64,000 nt of DNA from Clostridiales bacterium (GCA_022791685.1 JAAVZO010000021.1:118507-182506), one strand, 5' to 3'. Counted from the stretch's first letter, positions 29,133-37,759 are shown. Notes: generated by a model from the sequence alone, not told the origin. Made by a program: numbers and translations.

Positions 29133-30608
29133 TTATTCAATTTCTGAGTATTTTTCGATAGCACTTTCAAGTTTTTGTCTTATTGTGCTCATTTTACCGG
29201 CTACTGTTGAAACCAGATTGTCAGGAGAAGTATATTGTTCCCCAGTTGTGAACATCATACGCGGATATGCTTCACCAAATAACTGCATATGGAAGAAGTC
29301 GATATTCAGTGTTGCACCGTCACGAATTATAGTCAGCATTTCCTTGATGTCGTCATCGCGGGAATATTTTTCCTTGAGCGCTACCTCATAGTATTTCGGA
29401 GTTACATCCATATAGCTATAGTAGCAGAGCGCTTCCATTACCTTTGAGGTGAGTGGAATATCTCTTGCAGTTTTCGGTACAAGGAATACAGATATCGAAG
29501 TTCCGAGCGAAGAAAGATATTTATCCTGCTCTTTATCATATTTAGGCATTGGAACGATTCCGAAGTCATCATTCATGTCACGTATCATTTCAGTCATTTT
29601 GAGGAAGTTTATCATCAGTGCAAATCTTCCTTCACCGAAGTATGTTCCGGTGTCATATGTCTGAGAGTCGTGTGTATTGAGTGATACTACATTATCATTA
29701 CTGTATACAAAGTTGTAGAGCTTTTCATATACCGATATATACTTTTCGGTAAGATCGTTTGCTGTGATCACGCCGTTGTTATCCTTCGAATATGCGGAAA
29801 CATCAGTGCCAATTGACAATTTTTCAAGTACGATACGCTCAGCTACAGTTCCCATTTCATCGGTCTTATAGTCGTATACTCCATCTCCGCCGTCATTTCC
29901 AGTCGCAGTTCCGAGTTCTATCATCTTGTCGAGAGTCCAATCTCCGCTGCGAACGAGATCATATGGATTTTCAAGACCATAGTTGTCGAAAATTCGCTTG
30001 TTGAAGTATACAACTCCGAGTTCTTTGTATACAGTAAGTGAAGCATCGCCGACGAATTCGAACAGCTTGTCCTCGATAGCAAATCTATCGTACATATCTT
30101 GGATCCACCACGGGTTGTCAAAGTTGCAGTATTCAAGGTCTCTGCCTTCGACATAGTAGCCTTCCTGAGTTGAAGTTGCTAAAGCAGGAAGCAGTCCTGA
30201 TATAAGGTCATATTCGCCATTATCTGAAAGGATATCGTTGGTTATCGTGTTTATAAATGTCGCTCTTTGATCCCAGTGACCGTCTATTACAACAAAATTA
30301 AAGTCAATACCGAGCAGTTCCTCGACAGCTTGGTTGCGGTTAAATATCGCATCGTCAACTATATCTCCGGTTTGTTCAACGTCATATTCATACCGTGCAT
30401 GAGTTGGCAGCAGGATAGTAAATTCTTTTCCGTCGTTGTCTTCCTTTTGAATTGCGAGCTTGGGAGAGTCATCGACAATTTCGTCAGTTGTGCTTAAATC
30501 AGACGAGGAGTCGTCCGGGGGGGGGTTATCTGCAGAAGTGTCACCACAGGCTGCGGCCGAGGTGAGCATTGCTGCCAGCAGCAAAATAGATAGAATACGC
30601 TTAGACAT
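29133..30608 (-). CDS. Extracellular solute-binding lipoprotein
   Basis: The protein begins MSKRILSILLLAAMLTSAAA and then Cys21, a clear lipobox. A short Pro/Asp/Ser linker follows, then a large periplasmic-binding-type fold of about 440 residues. It includes segments such as DNPWWIQDMYDRFAIEDKLF and GRFALMINFLKMTEMIRDMN that fit family 1 (sugar-type) binding proteins. Start 30608 has GGAGG eight bases upstream; an ATG at 30623 overlaps that site. No permease or ATPase gene is adjacent, so its transporter is elsewhere or it serves as an orphan receptor. A run of nine C bases in the coding strand lies in the linker. Confidence 0.85.
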   Translation of the reverse strand: MSKRILSILLLAAMLTSAAACGDTSADNPPPDDSSSDLSTTDEIVDDSPKLAIQKEDNDGKEFTILLPTHARYEYDVEQTGDIVDDAIFNRNQAVEELLGIDFNFVVIDGHWDQRATFINTITNDILSDNGEYDLISGLLPALATSTQEGYYVEGRDLEYCNFDNPWWIQDMYDRFAIEDKLFEFVGDASLTVYKELGVVYFNKRIFDNYGLENPYDLVRSGDWTLDKMIELGTATGNDGGDGVYDYKTDEMGTVAERIVLEKLSIGTDVSAYSKDNNGVITANDLTEKYISVYEKLYNFVYSNDNVVSLNTHDSQTYDTGTYFGEGRFALMINFLKMTEMIRDMNDDFGIVPMPKYDKEQDKYLSSLGTSISVFLVPKTARDIPLTSKVMEALCYYSYMDVTPKYYEVALKEKYSRDDDIKEMLTIIRDGATLNIDFFHMQLFGEAYPRMMFTTGEQYTSPDNLVSTVAGKMSTIRQKLESAIEKYSEIE

Positions 30609-30718
30609 ATATAATACCTCCATATATTTTCATAATATAAGTATATCATATATAGGAGATTAAATCTACAAAAATATTCGGAAGAATATCATAAATGTTT
30701 TGATTTTCACATTTATTA

Positions 30719-30747
30719 TTGACAAATATCTATTTGCTTGGTATAAT
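30719..30747 (+). promoter_or_regulatory. Consensus promoter of the nucleoside phosphorylase gene
   Basis: TTGACA (30719-30724) and TATAAT (30742-30747) are 17 bases apart; both are perfect. A palindrome ATATTC-GGAA-GAATAT at 30674-30689 lies 30 bases upstream, in the divergent gap, and could be an operator. Confidence 0.9.
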
Positions 30748-30770
30748 TTATTTGAGGTGGAGGCATATAT

Positions 30771-31544
30771 ATGAAACTTAATGATAATAATGAATTATTT
30801 CACATTGGTCTTAAACGAAATGAAGGTGCGCGGCTTGCGATAATCTGTGGAGACCCAGAGCGTGTAAAATCGATAGCGCAGCTGATGGATGAGCCGATGC
30901 CGCTTGCTGTCAGGCGTGAGTATACATCATATACGGCGAAGCTTGACGGCGAGCGAGTCATCATTATCTCACATGGAATCGGAGGACCATCGACTGCTAT
31001 CTGCGTTGAGGAATTGAAGATGTTGGGAGTGGAGACGATCATTCGTGTAGGTACGTGCGGCGGAATGGCGATGAAGGTATGTGCTGAAGATGTTGTCATT
31101 GCACAGGCGGCGATTCGTGCTGAGGGAACGTCGCGTGAATATCTGCCGATCGAATTTCCGGCAGCAGCGGACTTTGATGTGACAAGTGCGCTTGTCAGTG
31201 CGGCTGAGAAGCTTGGTAAGGCGTATCATGTGGGTGTCGTTCACTGTAAGGATTCGTTCTACGGTCAGCATTCTCCGGCGAGAATGCCAGTTGCAGATGA
31301 ATTGCAGACGAAATGGAAGGCATGGATTTCCGGAGGTGCGCTCGCGTCGGAAATGGAAACGGCGTCGCTGTTTTGTGTTGCGTCGACTCTTGGTATTCGT
31401 GCGGGTGCGGTGCTGCGTGCGATATGGAATCAGGAGCGTGCGAATGCGAGTATGATTGATGAGGTTGAGGCGGACGAATTGGCTGCGGCGCGTATTGCGG
31501 TTGAGGCGGGACGGAGTTTGTTGAAACAATTACCACATAAGTAA
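30771..31544 (+). CDS. udp: Uridine phosphorylase-type nucleoside phosphorylase
   Basis: The enzyme splits uridine with phosphate to uracil and ribose-1-phosphate for pyrimidine salvage. The 257-residue protein has the PNP/UDP family features: IICGDPERVKSIA near residue 23, SHGIGGPSTAICVEELKMLG near 65, RVGTCGGM near 93, and GALASEMETASLF near 190, in which EME binds the ribose. The substrate could also be another nucleoside. AGGTGGAGG precedes the ATG. It is a single gene behind a consensus promoter, divergent from the solute-binding lipoprotein. Confidence 0.85.
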   Translation: MKLNDNNELFHIGLKRNEGARLAIICGDPERVKSIAQLMDEPMPLAVRREYTSYTAKLDGERVIIISHGIGGPSTAICVEELKMLGVETIIRVGTCGGMAMKVCAEDVVIAQAAIRAEGTSREYLPIEFPAAADFDVTSALVSAAEKLGKAYHVGVVHCKDSFYGQHSPARMPVADELQTKWKAWISGGALASEMETASLFCVASTLGIRAGAVLRAIWNQERANASMIDEVEADELAAARIAVEAGRSLLKQLPHK

Positions 31545-31590
31545 AAAAGTCGATTTTGTCAAGCGGAATATTGACACTATATAAAACAAA

Positions 31591-31630
31591 TACTAAAACC
31601 ACAGCAGAGATAAAGTTTGTGGTTTTAGTA
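31591..31630 (+). terminator. Hairpin after udp
   Basis: Arms TACTAAAACCACA (31591-31603) and TGTGGTTTTAGTA (31618-31630) pair perfectly over 13 bases, followed by TTATATTT. It probably ends or attenuates the udp transcript before the next gene; the AAGGGGTG binding site of that gene begins nine bases later. Confidence 0.65.
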
Positions 31631-31651
31631 TTATATTTAAGGGGTGTTATT

Positions 31652-32029
31652 ATGCTTGAAGAAATTACATTATCAGTATCAACATTTCTGTTTCTCATTT
31701 GCAGTCTCATAATCGGCAGTCTTGCGCCGTCTACTCCAGCAGAACAAGATATGCCGAGTGAGAGTATTATTGAGTATGCAGACGAGATCGAGTGTATGGT
31801 GGGTGTAGATACGGCAGTTCCAGAACGATTCAGTATTGTTGGTGTTTGGCAGTGCTTTGACTGCACATATGAATTTACGAAATCGGGTACGCTTATTGTT
31901 GGTGATAAGACTATGCGGTATCAATTACACGGTGATGAGCTGATAATTGACGGCGCTGCATATCCGTTTGAAGCAGTGAATTCTAAGGTTATAAAAATTG
32001 ATAATCGGACGCTGTATCGTGTGAAATGA
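31652..32029 (+). CDS. Small membrane-anchored protein with lipocalin-like tail
   Basis: The 125-residue protein has an N-terminal hydrophobic helix at about residues 6-24 (LSVSTFLFLICSLIIGSLA), an acidic linker, and a C-terminal beta-rich domain from about residue 57. That domain (IVGVWQCFDCTYEFTKSGTL, ending IDNRTLYRVK) resembles the small DUF5640/lipocalin-like domains of Clostridia, which is a recollection, not a search result. ATG 31652 is supported by AAGGGGTG; the open frame extends upstream through a hairpin and is not used. Function unknown. The toxin-antitoxin module starts right after it. Confidence 0.7.
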   Translation: MLEEITLSVSTFLFLICSLIIGSLAPSTPAEQDMPSESIIEYADEIECMVGVDTAVPERFSIVGVWQCFDCTYEFTKSGTLIVGDKTMRYQLHGDELIIDGAAYPFEAVNSKVIKIDNRTLYRVK

Positions 32030-32030
32030 C

Positions 32031-32073
32031 GAAAAATAAAATCGCGCACAGGTCTTGACAATCTGCGCGCGAT
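32031..32073 (-). terminator. Terminator of toxin mRNA A (contains antitoxin promoter)
   Basis: On the minus strand ATCGCGCGCAG (32063-32073) pairs with CTGTGCGCGAT (32041-32051) except for one non-pairing or wobble position, and a T-rich tail follows (32030-32040). The loop and right side hold the TTGACA of the opposing antitoxin promoter. The second copy at 63718-63758 has the same structure with compensating base changes. Confidence 0.78.
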
Positions 32074-32083
32074 GTGCTATAAT
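32055..32083 (+). promoter_or_regulatory. Antitoxin RNA promoter, copy A
   Basis: TTGACA (32055-32060) and TATAAT (32078-32083) are 17 bases apart and perfect. The predicted start is near 32090. It fires toward the toxin gene. Confidence 0.88.
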
Positions 32084-32089
32084 ATATAC

Positions 32090-32182
32090 AAGACGATTGC
32101 CATTGACGGTGGCGGTCGTTCCGGAATAAATTAGCAAATGAAGGAAACGCCGCTTCTACCGCTTAGGAGCGGTTATTTCTTT
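32090..32182 (+). ncRNA. Antisense RNA antitoxin, copy A
   Basis: The RNA of about 90 nt runs from the promoter at 32055 to an intrinsic terminator (arms CCGCTTCTA 32150-32158 and TAGGAGCGG 32164-32172, then TTATTTCTTT). It has a 5' stem of about ten pairs (ACGATTGCCA with TGGCGGTCGT). It is fully complementary to the 3' untranslated part of the toxin mRNA, as in the txpA/RatA and bsrG/SR4 systems of Bacillus. It is about 85 percent alike by eye to the second copy at 63775. Confidence 0.82.
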
Positions 32183-32186
32183 CTGA

Positions 32187-32285
32187 TTACTTTTTTCTGT
32201 TGAAAATAGTAACAATCAGATTGATAACTTCAATGATAACGATGCAAAAAGACAGAAATGCCTGAATCATATCGGCAGATATCAT
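32187..32285 (-). CDS. Type I toxin peptide, copy A (holin-like)
   Basis: A 32-residue peptide begins MISADMIQAFLSFCIVIIEV and ends NRKK: a short polar start, one membrane helix and a basic tail, the profile of Firmicutes type I toxins (TxpA/BsrG/holin-like). The ribosome binding site AGGTGG lies eight bases from the ATG. It is part of a small hairpin with a GAAA tetraloop (CCATC-GAAA-GGTGG), which would limit translation of the full mRNA. The mRNA starts near 32337 and runs to the terminator at 32031. Stop TAA at 32187-32189. Confidence 0.85.
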   Translation of the reverse strand: MISADMIQAFLSFCIVIIEVINLIVTIFNRKK

Positions 32286-32343
32286 TGATGTCACCACCTT
32301 TCGATGGAACAACCCTCGTCTTGCGAAATATATAGCATGGATT

Positions 32344-32372
32344 ATTATATCATATTTTGTCTAATATGTCAA
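32344..32372 (-). promoter_or_regulatory. Toxin promoter, copy A
   Basis: On the minus strand TTGACA (32367-32372) and TATAAT (32344-32349) are 17 bases apart and perfect. The predicted start is near 32337, giving a 5' leader of about 50 bases and a toxin mRNA of about 300 bases. Confidence 0.88.
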
Positions 32373-32380
32373 TAGAAAAC

Positions 32381-32412
32381 AACCCCTCCAACGTTTATAC
32401 GTTGGAGGGGTT
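32381..32412 (-). terminator. Terminator of nifJ
   Basis: Arms AACCCCTCCAACG (32381-32393) and CGTTGGAGGGGTT (32400-32412) pair perfectly over 13 bases with a six-base loop, followed on the minus strand by GTTTTC. It lies 20 bases after the nifJ stop and just before the toxin promoter. Confidence 0.88.
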
Positions 32413-32431
32413 ACTTATGCAATTATATCAA

Positions 32432-35400
32432 TTACTGTTCATCGGGTGCGTAGAGAGCTGCGAATTTCTGGAGTCTCTCATACTTAGCCTTGGCATTTTC
32501 CTCAGCCTTGTTGAAGAGCTGCTCAGCACGCTCCGGGAACGCAAGTGCGAGACGGCTGTAACGAGTCTCAGACTTGATGAAGTCAACGTAGCTTGCGCTC
32601 GGTGCCTTAGAGTCGAGAGTGAAGGGGTTCTTACCCTCAGCCTTAAGTGCCGGGTTGAAGCGGAACATCTGCCAGTAGCCAGCCTCAACTGCACGCTTCA
32701 TCTCAGACTGGCAGTTAGTCATACCGCCCTTAACACCGTGCATTTCGCAAGGTGCGTAGCCGATGATGATGGAAGGTCCATGATATGCCTCAGCCTCGGT
32801 CATAGCCTTAATGGTCTGGTTCATATCAGCGCCCATTGCGATCTGTGCTACATATACATAGCCGTAGGACATAGCGATCTCAGCGAGATTCTTCTTGCCG
32901 ATAGCCTTACCTGCTGCTGCGAACTGTGCGACCTGACCGATGTTGGAAGCCTTCGAAGCCTGTCCGCCGGTGTTGGAGTAAACTTCGGTATCGAATACCA
33001 TGATGTTTACGTCCTCGCCAGAAGCGATTACGTGGTCGAGACCGCCGAATCCGATATCATATGCCCAGCCGTCGCCGCCGAATATCCATACGGACTTCTT
33101 AGCGAGGTAATCCTTCTCAGAGAGGATATCCTTAGCAACAGGGCAGCCTGCAGCAGCGGCCTTTTCGAGCTCAACGATGAGAGCGTCAGCAGCTGCGCTG
33201 TTGGTGTTTCCATCGTCCTTAGTATCAAGGAATGCCTTAGCAGCAGCCTTGAACTCATCGGAAGACTTGTCAGAGTTCATGCACTCTTCGACCTTAGCGA
33301 TGAGACGAGCACGGATAGCCTTCTGACCAAGGTAAATACCGAGACCATGCTCAGCGTTATCCTCGAACAGCGAGTTAGCCCATGCCGGACCCTTGCCGGT
33401 GTCGCGGTTTACGGTGTAAGGAGTTGCCGGTGCAGAACCGCCCCAAATGGACGAGCATCCGGTTGCATTCGAGATATACATTCTCTCGCCGAAGAGCTGA
33501 GTGATCAGACGAGCGTAAGAGGTCTCAGCACAGCCTGCGCAAGAGCCCGAGAATTCAAGCAGCGGCTGCTCGAACTGGCTTCCCTTGACAGAGGTCTTTG
33601 CGAACGGAACGTCCTTCTTCGAAACCTTTGCTACGCAGTAATCGAATGCGTCCTGCTGAGCAGCTTCCTGCTCCTGCGGAACCATCTGAAGTGCCTTGGT
33701 CTTTGCGGGGCAAACGCCTACGCAGAGTCCGCAGCCCATGCAGTCGAGTGGGCTTACCGATACGGTAAACTTCATGCCGTCAAGTCCCTTACCGATAGTC
33801 TTCGGAGCAAACTTAGTAGCTTCCGGAGCTTCAGCAACTTCCTGCTCATTGAGGAGGAACGGACGGATGGTAGCATGAGGACATACATACGAGCACTGGT
33901 TACACTGGATGCAGTTTTCAGGGATCCAAGTAGGAACAGTTACAGCAACGCCGCGCTTTTCGTAAGCAGCTGCGCCCTGCGGGAATGTACCGTCAACGTG
34001 GTCAACGAACTTAGATACAGGCAGCGAGTCGCCGTTCATCTTCGATACTGGGATAACGATATCGTTTACGAACTTAACGAGCTCAGGACGCTTGCCGGTA
34101 GCCTTTTCGCCCTCTGCGTCAGCGTTTACAGACTTCCAAGAATCCGGAACGTCGATCTTAACGAGTGCGTTTACACCAGCGTCGATAGCGTTGTAGTTCA
34201 TCTGTACGACTGCGTCGCCCTTCTTAGCGTAGGACTTCTTAGCCATGTACTTCATGTACTCAACAGCCTGATCGATAGGCATGATATTAGCGAGAGCGAA
34301 GAATGCAGACTGAAGAATGGTATTGGTGCGCTTGCCCATACCGATTTCGATAGCCTTGTCAATAGCGTTTACAGTGTAGAACTGAATATTATTGTCAGCG
34401 ATGTACTTCTTGCACTCAGCGGGGAGGTGCTTGTCCAGCTCCTCAGGAGTCCACTGGCAGTTGAGCATGAAGATACCGCCCGGCTTAACGTCGTTTACGA
34501 TCTTGAAGCCCTTCAGGATGTAGGACGGATTGTGGCAGGCAACGAAGTCAGCCTTAGTGATGTAGTACGGGCTCTTGATCGGGTTGTCGCCAAAACGCAG
34601 GTGCGAGATGGTTACGCCGCCGGTCTTCTTCGAGTCGTACTGGAAGTATGCCTGGATATACTTATCAGTGTGGTCACCGATAATCTTGATGGAGTTCTTG
34701 TTTGCACCGACAGTACCGTCGCCGCCGAGACCCCAGAACTTGCAGGAGATAGTACCCTTTGCAGCGGTGTCAGGAGCGGGCTTTTCCTCAAGGGAGAGAC
34801 CGGTGACATCGTCGACGATACCGATAGTGAAGTTGTTCTTCGGAGCGTCCTGTGCGAGATTCTCATATACTGCAAAAATGGAGGAAGGAGGAGTATCCTT
34901 CGAACCGAGACCGTAACGACCGCCAACGATGTCAGCCTTAACGCCCTTAGAAGCAAGTGCGGTAACAACATCGAGGTAGAGCGGCTCGCCGAGAGCGCCG
35001 GGTTCCTTGGTTCTGTCAAGAACGGCGATCTTCTTAGCGGTTGCAGGGATAGCTTCAACGAGCTTGTCTGCAACGAACGGACGATAAAGTCTTACCTTAA
35101 CGAGACCGACCTTCTCGCCTGCTGCGAGCATGTAGTCGATAACTTCTTCTGCAACGTCGCAGATGGAGCCCATAGCGATGATAACACGATCAGCATCCGG
35201 TGCGCCGTAGTAGTTGAAGAGCTTGTAATCTGTACCGATCTTAGCGTTGACCTGATTCATGTAATCTTCAACGATAGCCGGGAGTTCGTCATAGTATCTG
35301 TTGCAAGCTTCGCGGTGCTGGAAGAAGATATCTCCGTTTTCAGCCGAGCCGCGGAGTACAGGGTGCTCAGGGTTGAGCGAACGTGCTCTGAATGCAGCGA

Positions 35401-36004
35401 TAGCGTCCTTGTCGACCATTTCGTCGAGATCCTTGTAATCCCATACAGAGATCTTCTGGATCTCGTGAGAGGTACGGAAGCCGTCGAAGAAGTTGATGAA
35501 CGGAACACGACCCTTGATGGTCGAGAGGTGAGCGACAGCACCGAGGTCCATAACCTCCTGAGGGTTGGTTTCAGCGAGCATAGCGAAACCGGTCTGACGG
35601 CACGCATATACGTCGGAGTGGTCACCAAAGATGTTCAGCGCGTGAGAAGCTACGCAGCGCGCAGAAACGTGGATTACGCAGGGAAGCAGCTCACCTGCGA
35701 TCTTGTACATATTCGGGATCATGAGAAGCAGACCCTGAGAAGCGGTGTAGGTGGTAGTGAGCGCACCAGCAGCGAGCGAACCGTGAACGGTACCCGCAGC
35801 ACCAGCCTCGGACTGCATTTCCATGACTCTTACGTTCTCACCGAAAATATTCTTAAGTCCTGTAGCAGACCAAGTATCGGTGAGCTCCGCCATAACACTG
35901 GACGGAGTAATAGGGTAAATGGCGGCAACTTCGGTAAACGCGTACGATACGTGCGCGGCAGCCGTGTTACCATCCATGGAAACCTTTTTTCTTTCGATTG
36001 CCAT
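32432..36004 (-). CDS. nifJ: Pyruvate:ferredoxin (flavodoxin) oxidoreductase
   Basis: This enzyme oxidises pyruvate to acetyl-CoA and CO2 and reduces ferredoxin, the central step of clostridial fermentation. The single 1190-residue chain has the fused gamma-alpha-delta-beta layout. The N-terminal part contains YPITPSSVMAE near 35. Two 4Fe-4S motifs lie near 696 (CIQCNQCSYVCPH) and near 756 (CMGCGLCVGVCPA). A further Cys pair lies in SGSCAGCAETSY near 825. The thiamine diphosphate site is near 980 (GGDGWAYDIGFGGLDHV, then NTGGQASKAS). CAGGAGGAT precedes the ATG. Codon use is strongly biased (AAG, GAG, CTT/CTC), which fits very high expression and leaves a long open frame on the opposite strand. 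Confidence 0.98.
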   Translation of the reverse strand: MAIERKKVSMDGNTAAAHVSYAFTEVAAIYPITPSSVMAELTDTWSATGLKNIFGENVRVMEMQSEAGAAGTVHGSLAAGALTTTYTASQGLLLMIPNMYKIAGELLPCVIHVSARCVASHALNIFGDHSDVYACRQTGFAMLAETNPQEVMDLGAVAHLSTIKGRVPFINFFDGFRTSHEIQKISVWDYKDLDEMVDKDAIAAFRARSLNPEHPVLRGSAENGDIFFQHREACNRYYDELPAIVEDYMNQVNAKIGTDYKLFNYYGAPDADRVIIAMGSICDVAEEVIDYMLAAGEKVGLVKVRLYRPFVADKLVEAIPATAKKIAVLDRTKEPGALGEPLYLDVVTALASKGVKADIVGGRYGLGSKDTPPSSIFAVYENLAQDAPKNNFTIGIVDDVTGLSLEEKPAPDTAAKGTISCKFWGLGGDGTVGANKNSIKIIGDHTDKYIQAYFQYDSKKTGGVTISHLRFGDNPIKSPYYITKADFVACHNPSYILKGFKIVNDVKPGGIFMLNCQWTPEELDKHLPAECKKYIADNNIQFYTVNAIDKAIEIGMGKRTNTILQSAFFALANIMPIDQAVEYMKYMAKKSYAKKGDAVVQMNYNAIDAGVNALVKIDVPDSWKSVNADAEGEKATGKRPELVKFVNDIVIPVSKMNGDSLPVSKFVDHVDGTFPQGAAAYEKRGVAVTVPTWIPENCIQCNQCSYVCPHATIRPFLLNEQEVAEAPEATKFAPKTIGKGLDGMKFTVSVSPLDCMGCGLCVGVCPAKTKALQMVPQEQEAAQQDAFDYCVAKVSKKDVPFAKTSVKGSQFEQPLLEFSGSCAGCAETSYARLITQLFGERMYISNATGCSSIWGGSAPATPYTVNRDTGKGPAWANSLFEDNAEHGLGIYLGQKAIRARLIAKVEECMNSDKSSDEFKAAAKAFLDTKDDGNTNSAAADALIVELEKAAAAGCPVAKDILSEKDYLAKKSVWIFGGDGWAYDIGFGGLDHVIASGEDVNIMVFDTEVYSNTGGQASKASNIGQVAQFAAAGKAIGKKNLAEIAMSYGYVYVAQIAMGADMNQTIKAMTEAEAYHGPSIIIGYAPCEMHGVKGGMTNCQSEMKRAVEAGYWQMFRFNPALKAEGKNPFTLDSKAPSASYVDFIKSETRYSRLALAFPERAEQLFNKAEENAKAKYERLQKFAALYAPDEQ

Positions 36005-36139
36005 GTTGTGGAAATCCTCCTGTATATAAATAAAATTTTGACATTATCAGCATATGGACGTATCCGTGATAAACGCCATTATCTCGTGCGATGGCTCGCC
36101 GAAATAGTGCCGTTTCTGACACAAAAACGCCACAATAAT

Positions 36140-36168
36140 ATTATATATCTTTTCGGCGAAAATGTAAA
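36140..36168 (-). promoter_or_regulatory. Promoter of nifJ
   Basis: On the minus strand TTTACA (36163-36168) and TATAAT (36140-36145) are 17 bases apart, giving a leader of about 130 bases. The leader has no clear terminator or riboswitch. Confidence 0.75.
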
Positions 36169-36270
36169 GGCTTAAAATGATAAAACTTATGAATTTTTTC
36201 GAAAAAAATTTGTAAACATGGCTGTCAGGCTTGATTTTGTGCTAATTTTTGTAAATATCAGAGTCGAAAA

Positions 36271-37293
36271 TCACCCTTTTCCATTTATCCATGCAAATCT
36301 GCGTATCGCTTTTTCACGTCCGGCGGGAGTTTCAATTGAGAATATCGCACTCAGCTGCCCTCTCATTCTTTCGAGCAGCTTTTGCAGATAGCGTTCATTT
36401 GCTCGTGCCTCTAACTTGTGAATCACATTCAGCGCACTGTAATACGCTTCATCGCTGCTGATATCACGCTGTGCGAGAGTACGTGCGTTTTCAGCTGACA
36501 GTGGTACTGCCGGCTCACGTCTGCCAGACATCAGTGATAGTATTGCCTGCTCGAATACGAGCTGACCAAGATTTATAGGTACTCCGGTTGCGCTTGATAT
36601 TTCGCGTGCACAGCGCTTCCAGAGTGCGTCAAGACTATCGCCATCGAAGCTATTCACGAACTGATTCTCAACTTGCAGCTCATCAAGCATGTGCAGCAGT
36701 CCGCCGATTCCGCATACTGATTTATTTACTGTCGGCATTGGATAGCTGACGTGGGTGAAGTTTCGCTTTGCGTCGAAATATACGTCGTATGAATGTATCA
36801 GTTCGGCTATAGTGGCGTTCAGCAGCCTATTGTACTCAATGCACGGCGCTTTTATCCGGCTGCGCTTGACGGCTCGCAGCTGCGATAGGGCTTTTAGCAT
36901 TAGCTCGCGATTGAGGCGGATACCGGCGTGCTGCAATGCTTCTATTGATTCGAACGTCGCCGATTGATCACCAAACAGCTGTAATATTGCTTTATCAGTT
37001 GGTATTCTTGACAACACAAGGTCAGTACTGTAAAGTATTGAGCCCAGCAGCATTACAGCGGTTGAATTTTCGACTGAGCTCGATTCGCCGTCGGTATATG
37101 CCTTTATCATATCGGCGAGCCGGTCGAATATGCGCAGCTCAAAGTCGTTGTATTGTTCAGCTGTACAGAGTCCGACGCGCTGTGCTTCGGCGGCAAGAGA
37201 GAGGGTATAGTTCGCTTTGTCTATGCGGGTATTGTCGATAATTCCTGATGTAATTTCGTTATGATCATAATTCGTTATCTGCATATTCTCCAT
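36271..37293 (-). CDS. DUF6179-type protein of unknown function
   Basis: The 340-residue protein is predicted soluble and largely helical. I recall it as the DUF6179 family of Clostridia, usually found beside a DUF6323 gene, as here; this is from memory only. Conserved-looking segments are GLCTAEQYNDFELRIFDRLA and GVPINLGQLVFEQAILSLM. Start 37293 has GGAGG six bases upstream, inside the end of the neighbour. The two frames overlap by 29 bases, which indicates coupling. Function is unknown. Confidence 0.75.
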   Translation of the reverse strand: MENMQITNYDHNEITSGIIDNTRIDKANYTLSLAAEAQRVGLCTAEQYNDFELRIFDRLADMIKAYTDGESSSVENSTAVMLLGSILYSTDLVLSRIPTDKAILQLFGDQSATFESIEALQHAGIRLNRELMLKALSQLRAVKRSRIKAPCIEYNRLLNATIAELIHSYDVYFDAKRNFTHVSYPMPTVNKSVCGIGGLLHMLDELQVENQFVNSFDGDSLDALWKRCAREISSATGVPINLGQLVFEQAILSLMSGRREPAVPLSAENARTLAQRDISSDEAYYSALNVIHKLEARANERYLQKLLERMRGQLSAIFSIETPAGREKAIRRFAWINGKG

Positions 37294-37759
37294 ATTCTGC
37301 CTCCTCCGTATCAGCATTATATCCGCCGTTTATCTTTGTAATAAGCCCCTCGCACTGGTCGGCAAGCAGCTCGGTTGAACCGCCGCAGAAGTTCTCGAAA
37401 CAGTTGAACATAAACTCGATAAGCTCATTGTCACTTATTTTGTCGTGTGTTTCGGTCTTGATATAGTAGAAATTCTCAGTGATCGAGTTGACGATTGCAG
37501 CCCAGTCGTCCTGTGTTGCAAAGGTGGAGCGCGAAAATGCATCGATGAGCTTTCCGACTGCGCCGATACCGATTTCAATGCGCGAATTCTCGTGGAGTGC
37601 TCGAGCACGGGTATGTGCGGCTTCGAGTGCGTCCGCCGGAGATAAAACAAGTCCGCGCGGCTCTGTTTTTTCGTTTAGCTCAAGGATTGCGTCAGCGTCA
37701 TATTTCGCGGCGGCTTCACTGAGAGCAGTTGTTCGGGATAGTAATGTGAGTTCGTTCAT
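37265..37759 (-). CDS. DUF6323-type protein of unknown function
   Basis: A 164-residue acidic, probably soluble protein. It resembles the DUF6323 family, recalled as the partner of DUF6179; not verified. Typical segments are SRIEIGIGAVGKLIDAFSRS and DNELIEFMFNCFENFCGGST. TAGGAGATAT precedes the ATG. It is the first gene of a two-gene unit overlapping the DUF6179 gene. The conserved pairing suggests a complex; nothing in the sequence tells its job. Confidence 0.75.
   Translation of the reverse strand: MNELTLLSRTTALSEAAAKYDADAILELNEKTEPRGLVLSPADALEAAHTRARALHENSRIEIGIGAVGKLIDAFSRSTFATQDDWAAIVNSITENFYYIKTETHDKISDNELIEFMFNCFENFCGGSTELLADQCEGLITKINGGYNADTEEAEYGEYADNEL

Noticed and set aside
32357..36175. 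A 1272-codon open frame on the plus strand opposite nifJ
   Set aside because: It is an artefact of the strong codon bias of nifJ; its translation is rich in Ser, Leu, Val and Cys repeats with no domain, and it contains the toxin promoter and nifJ terminator.
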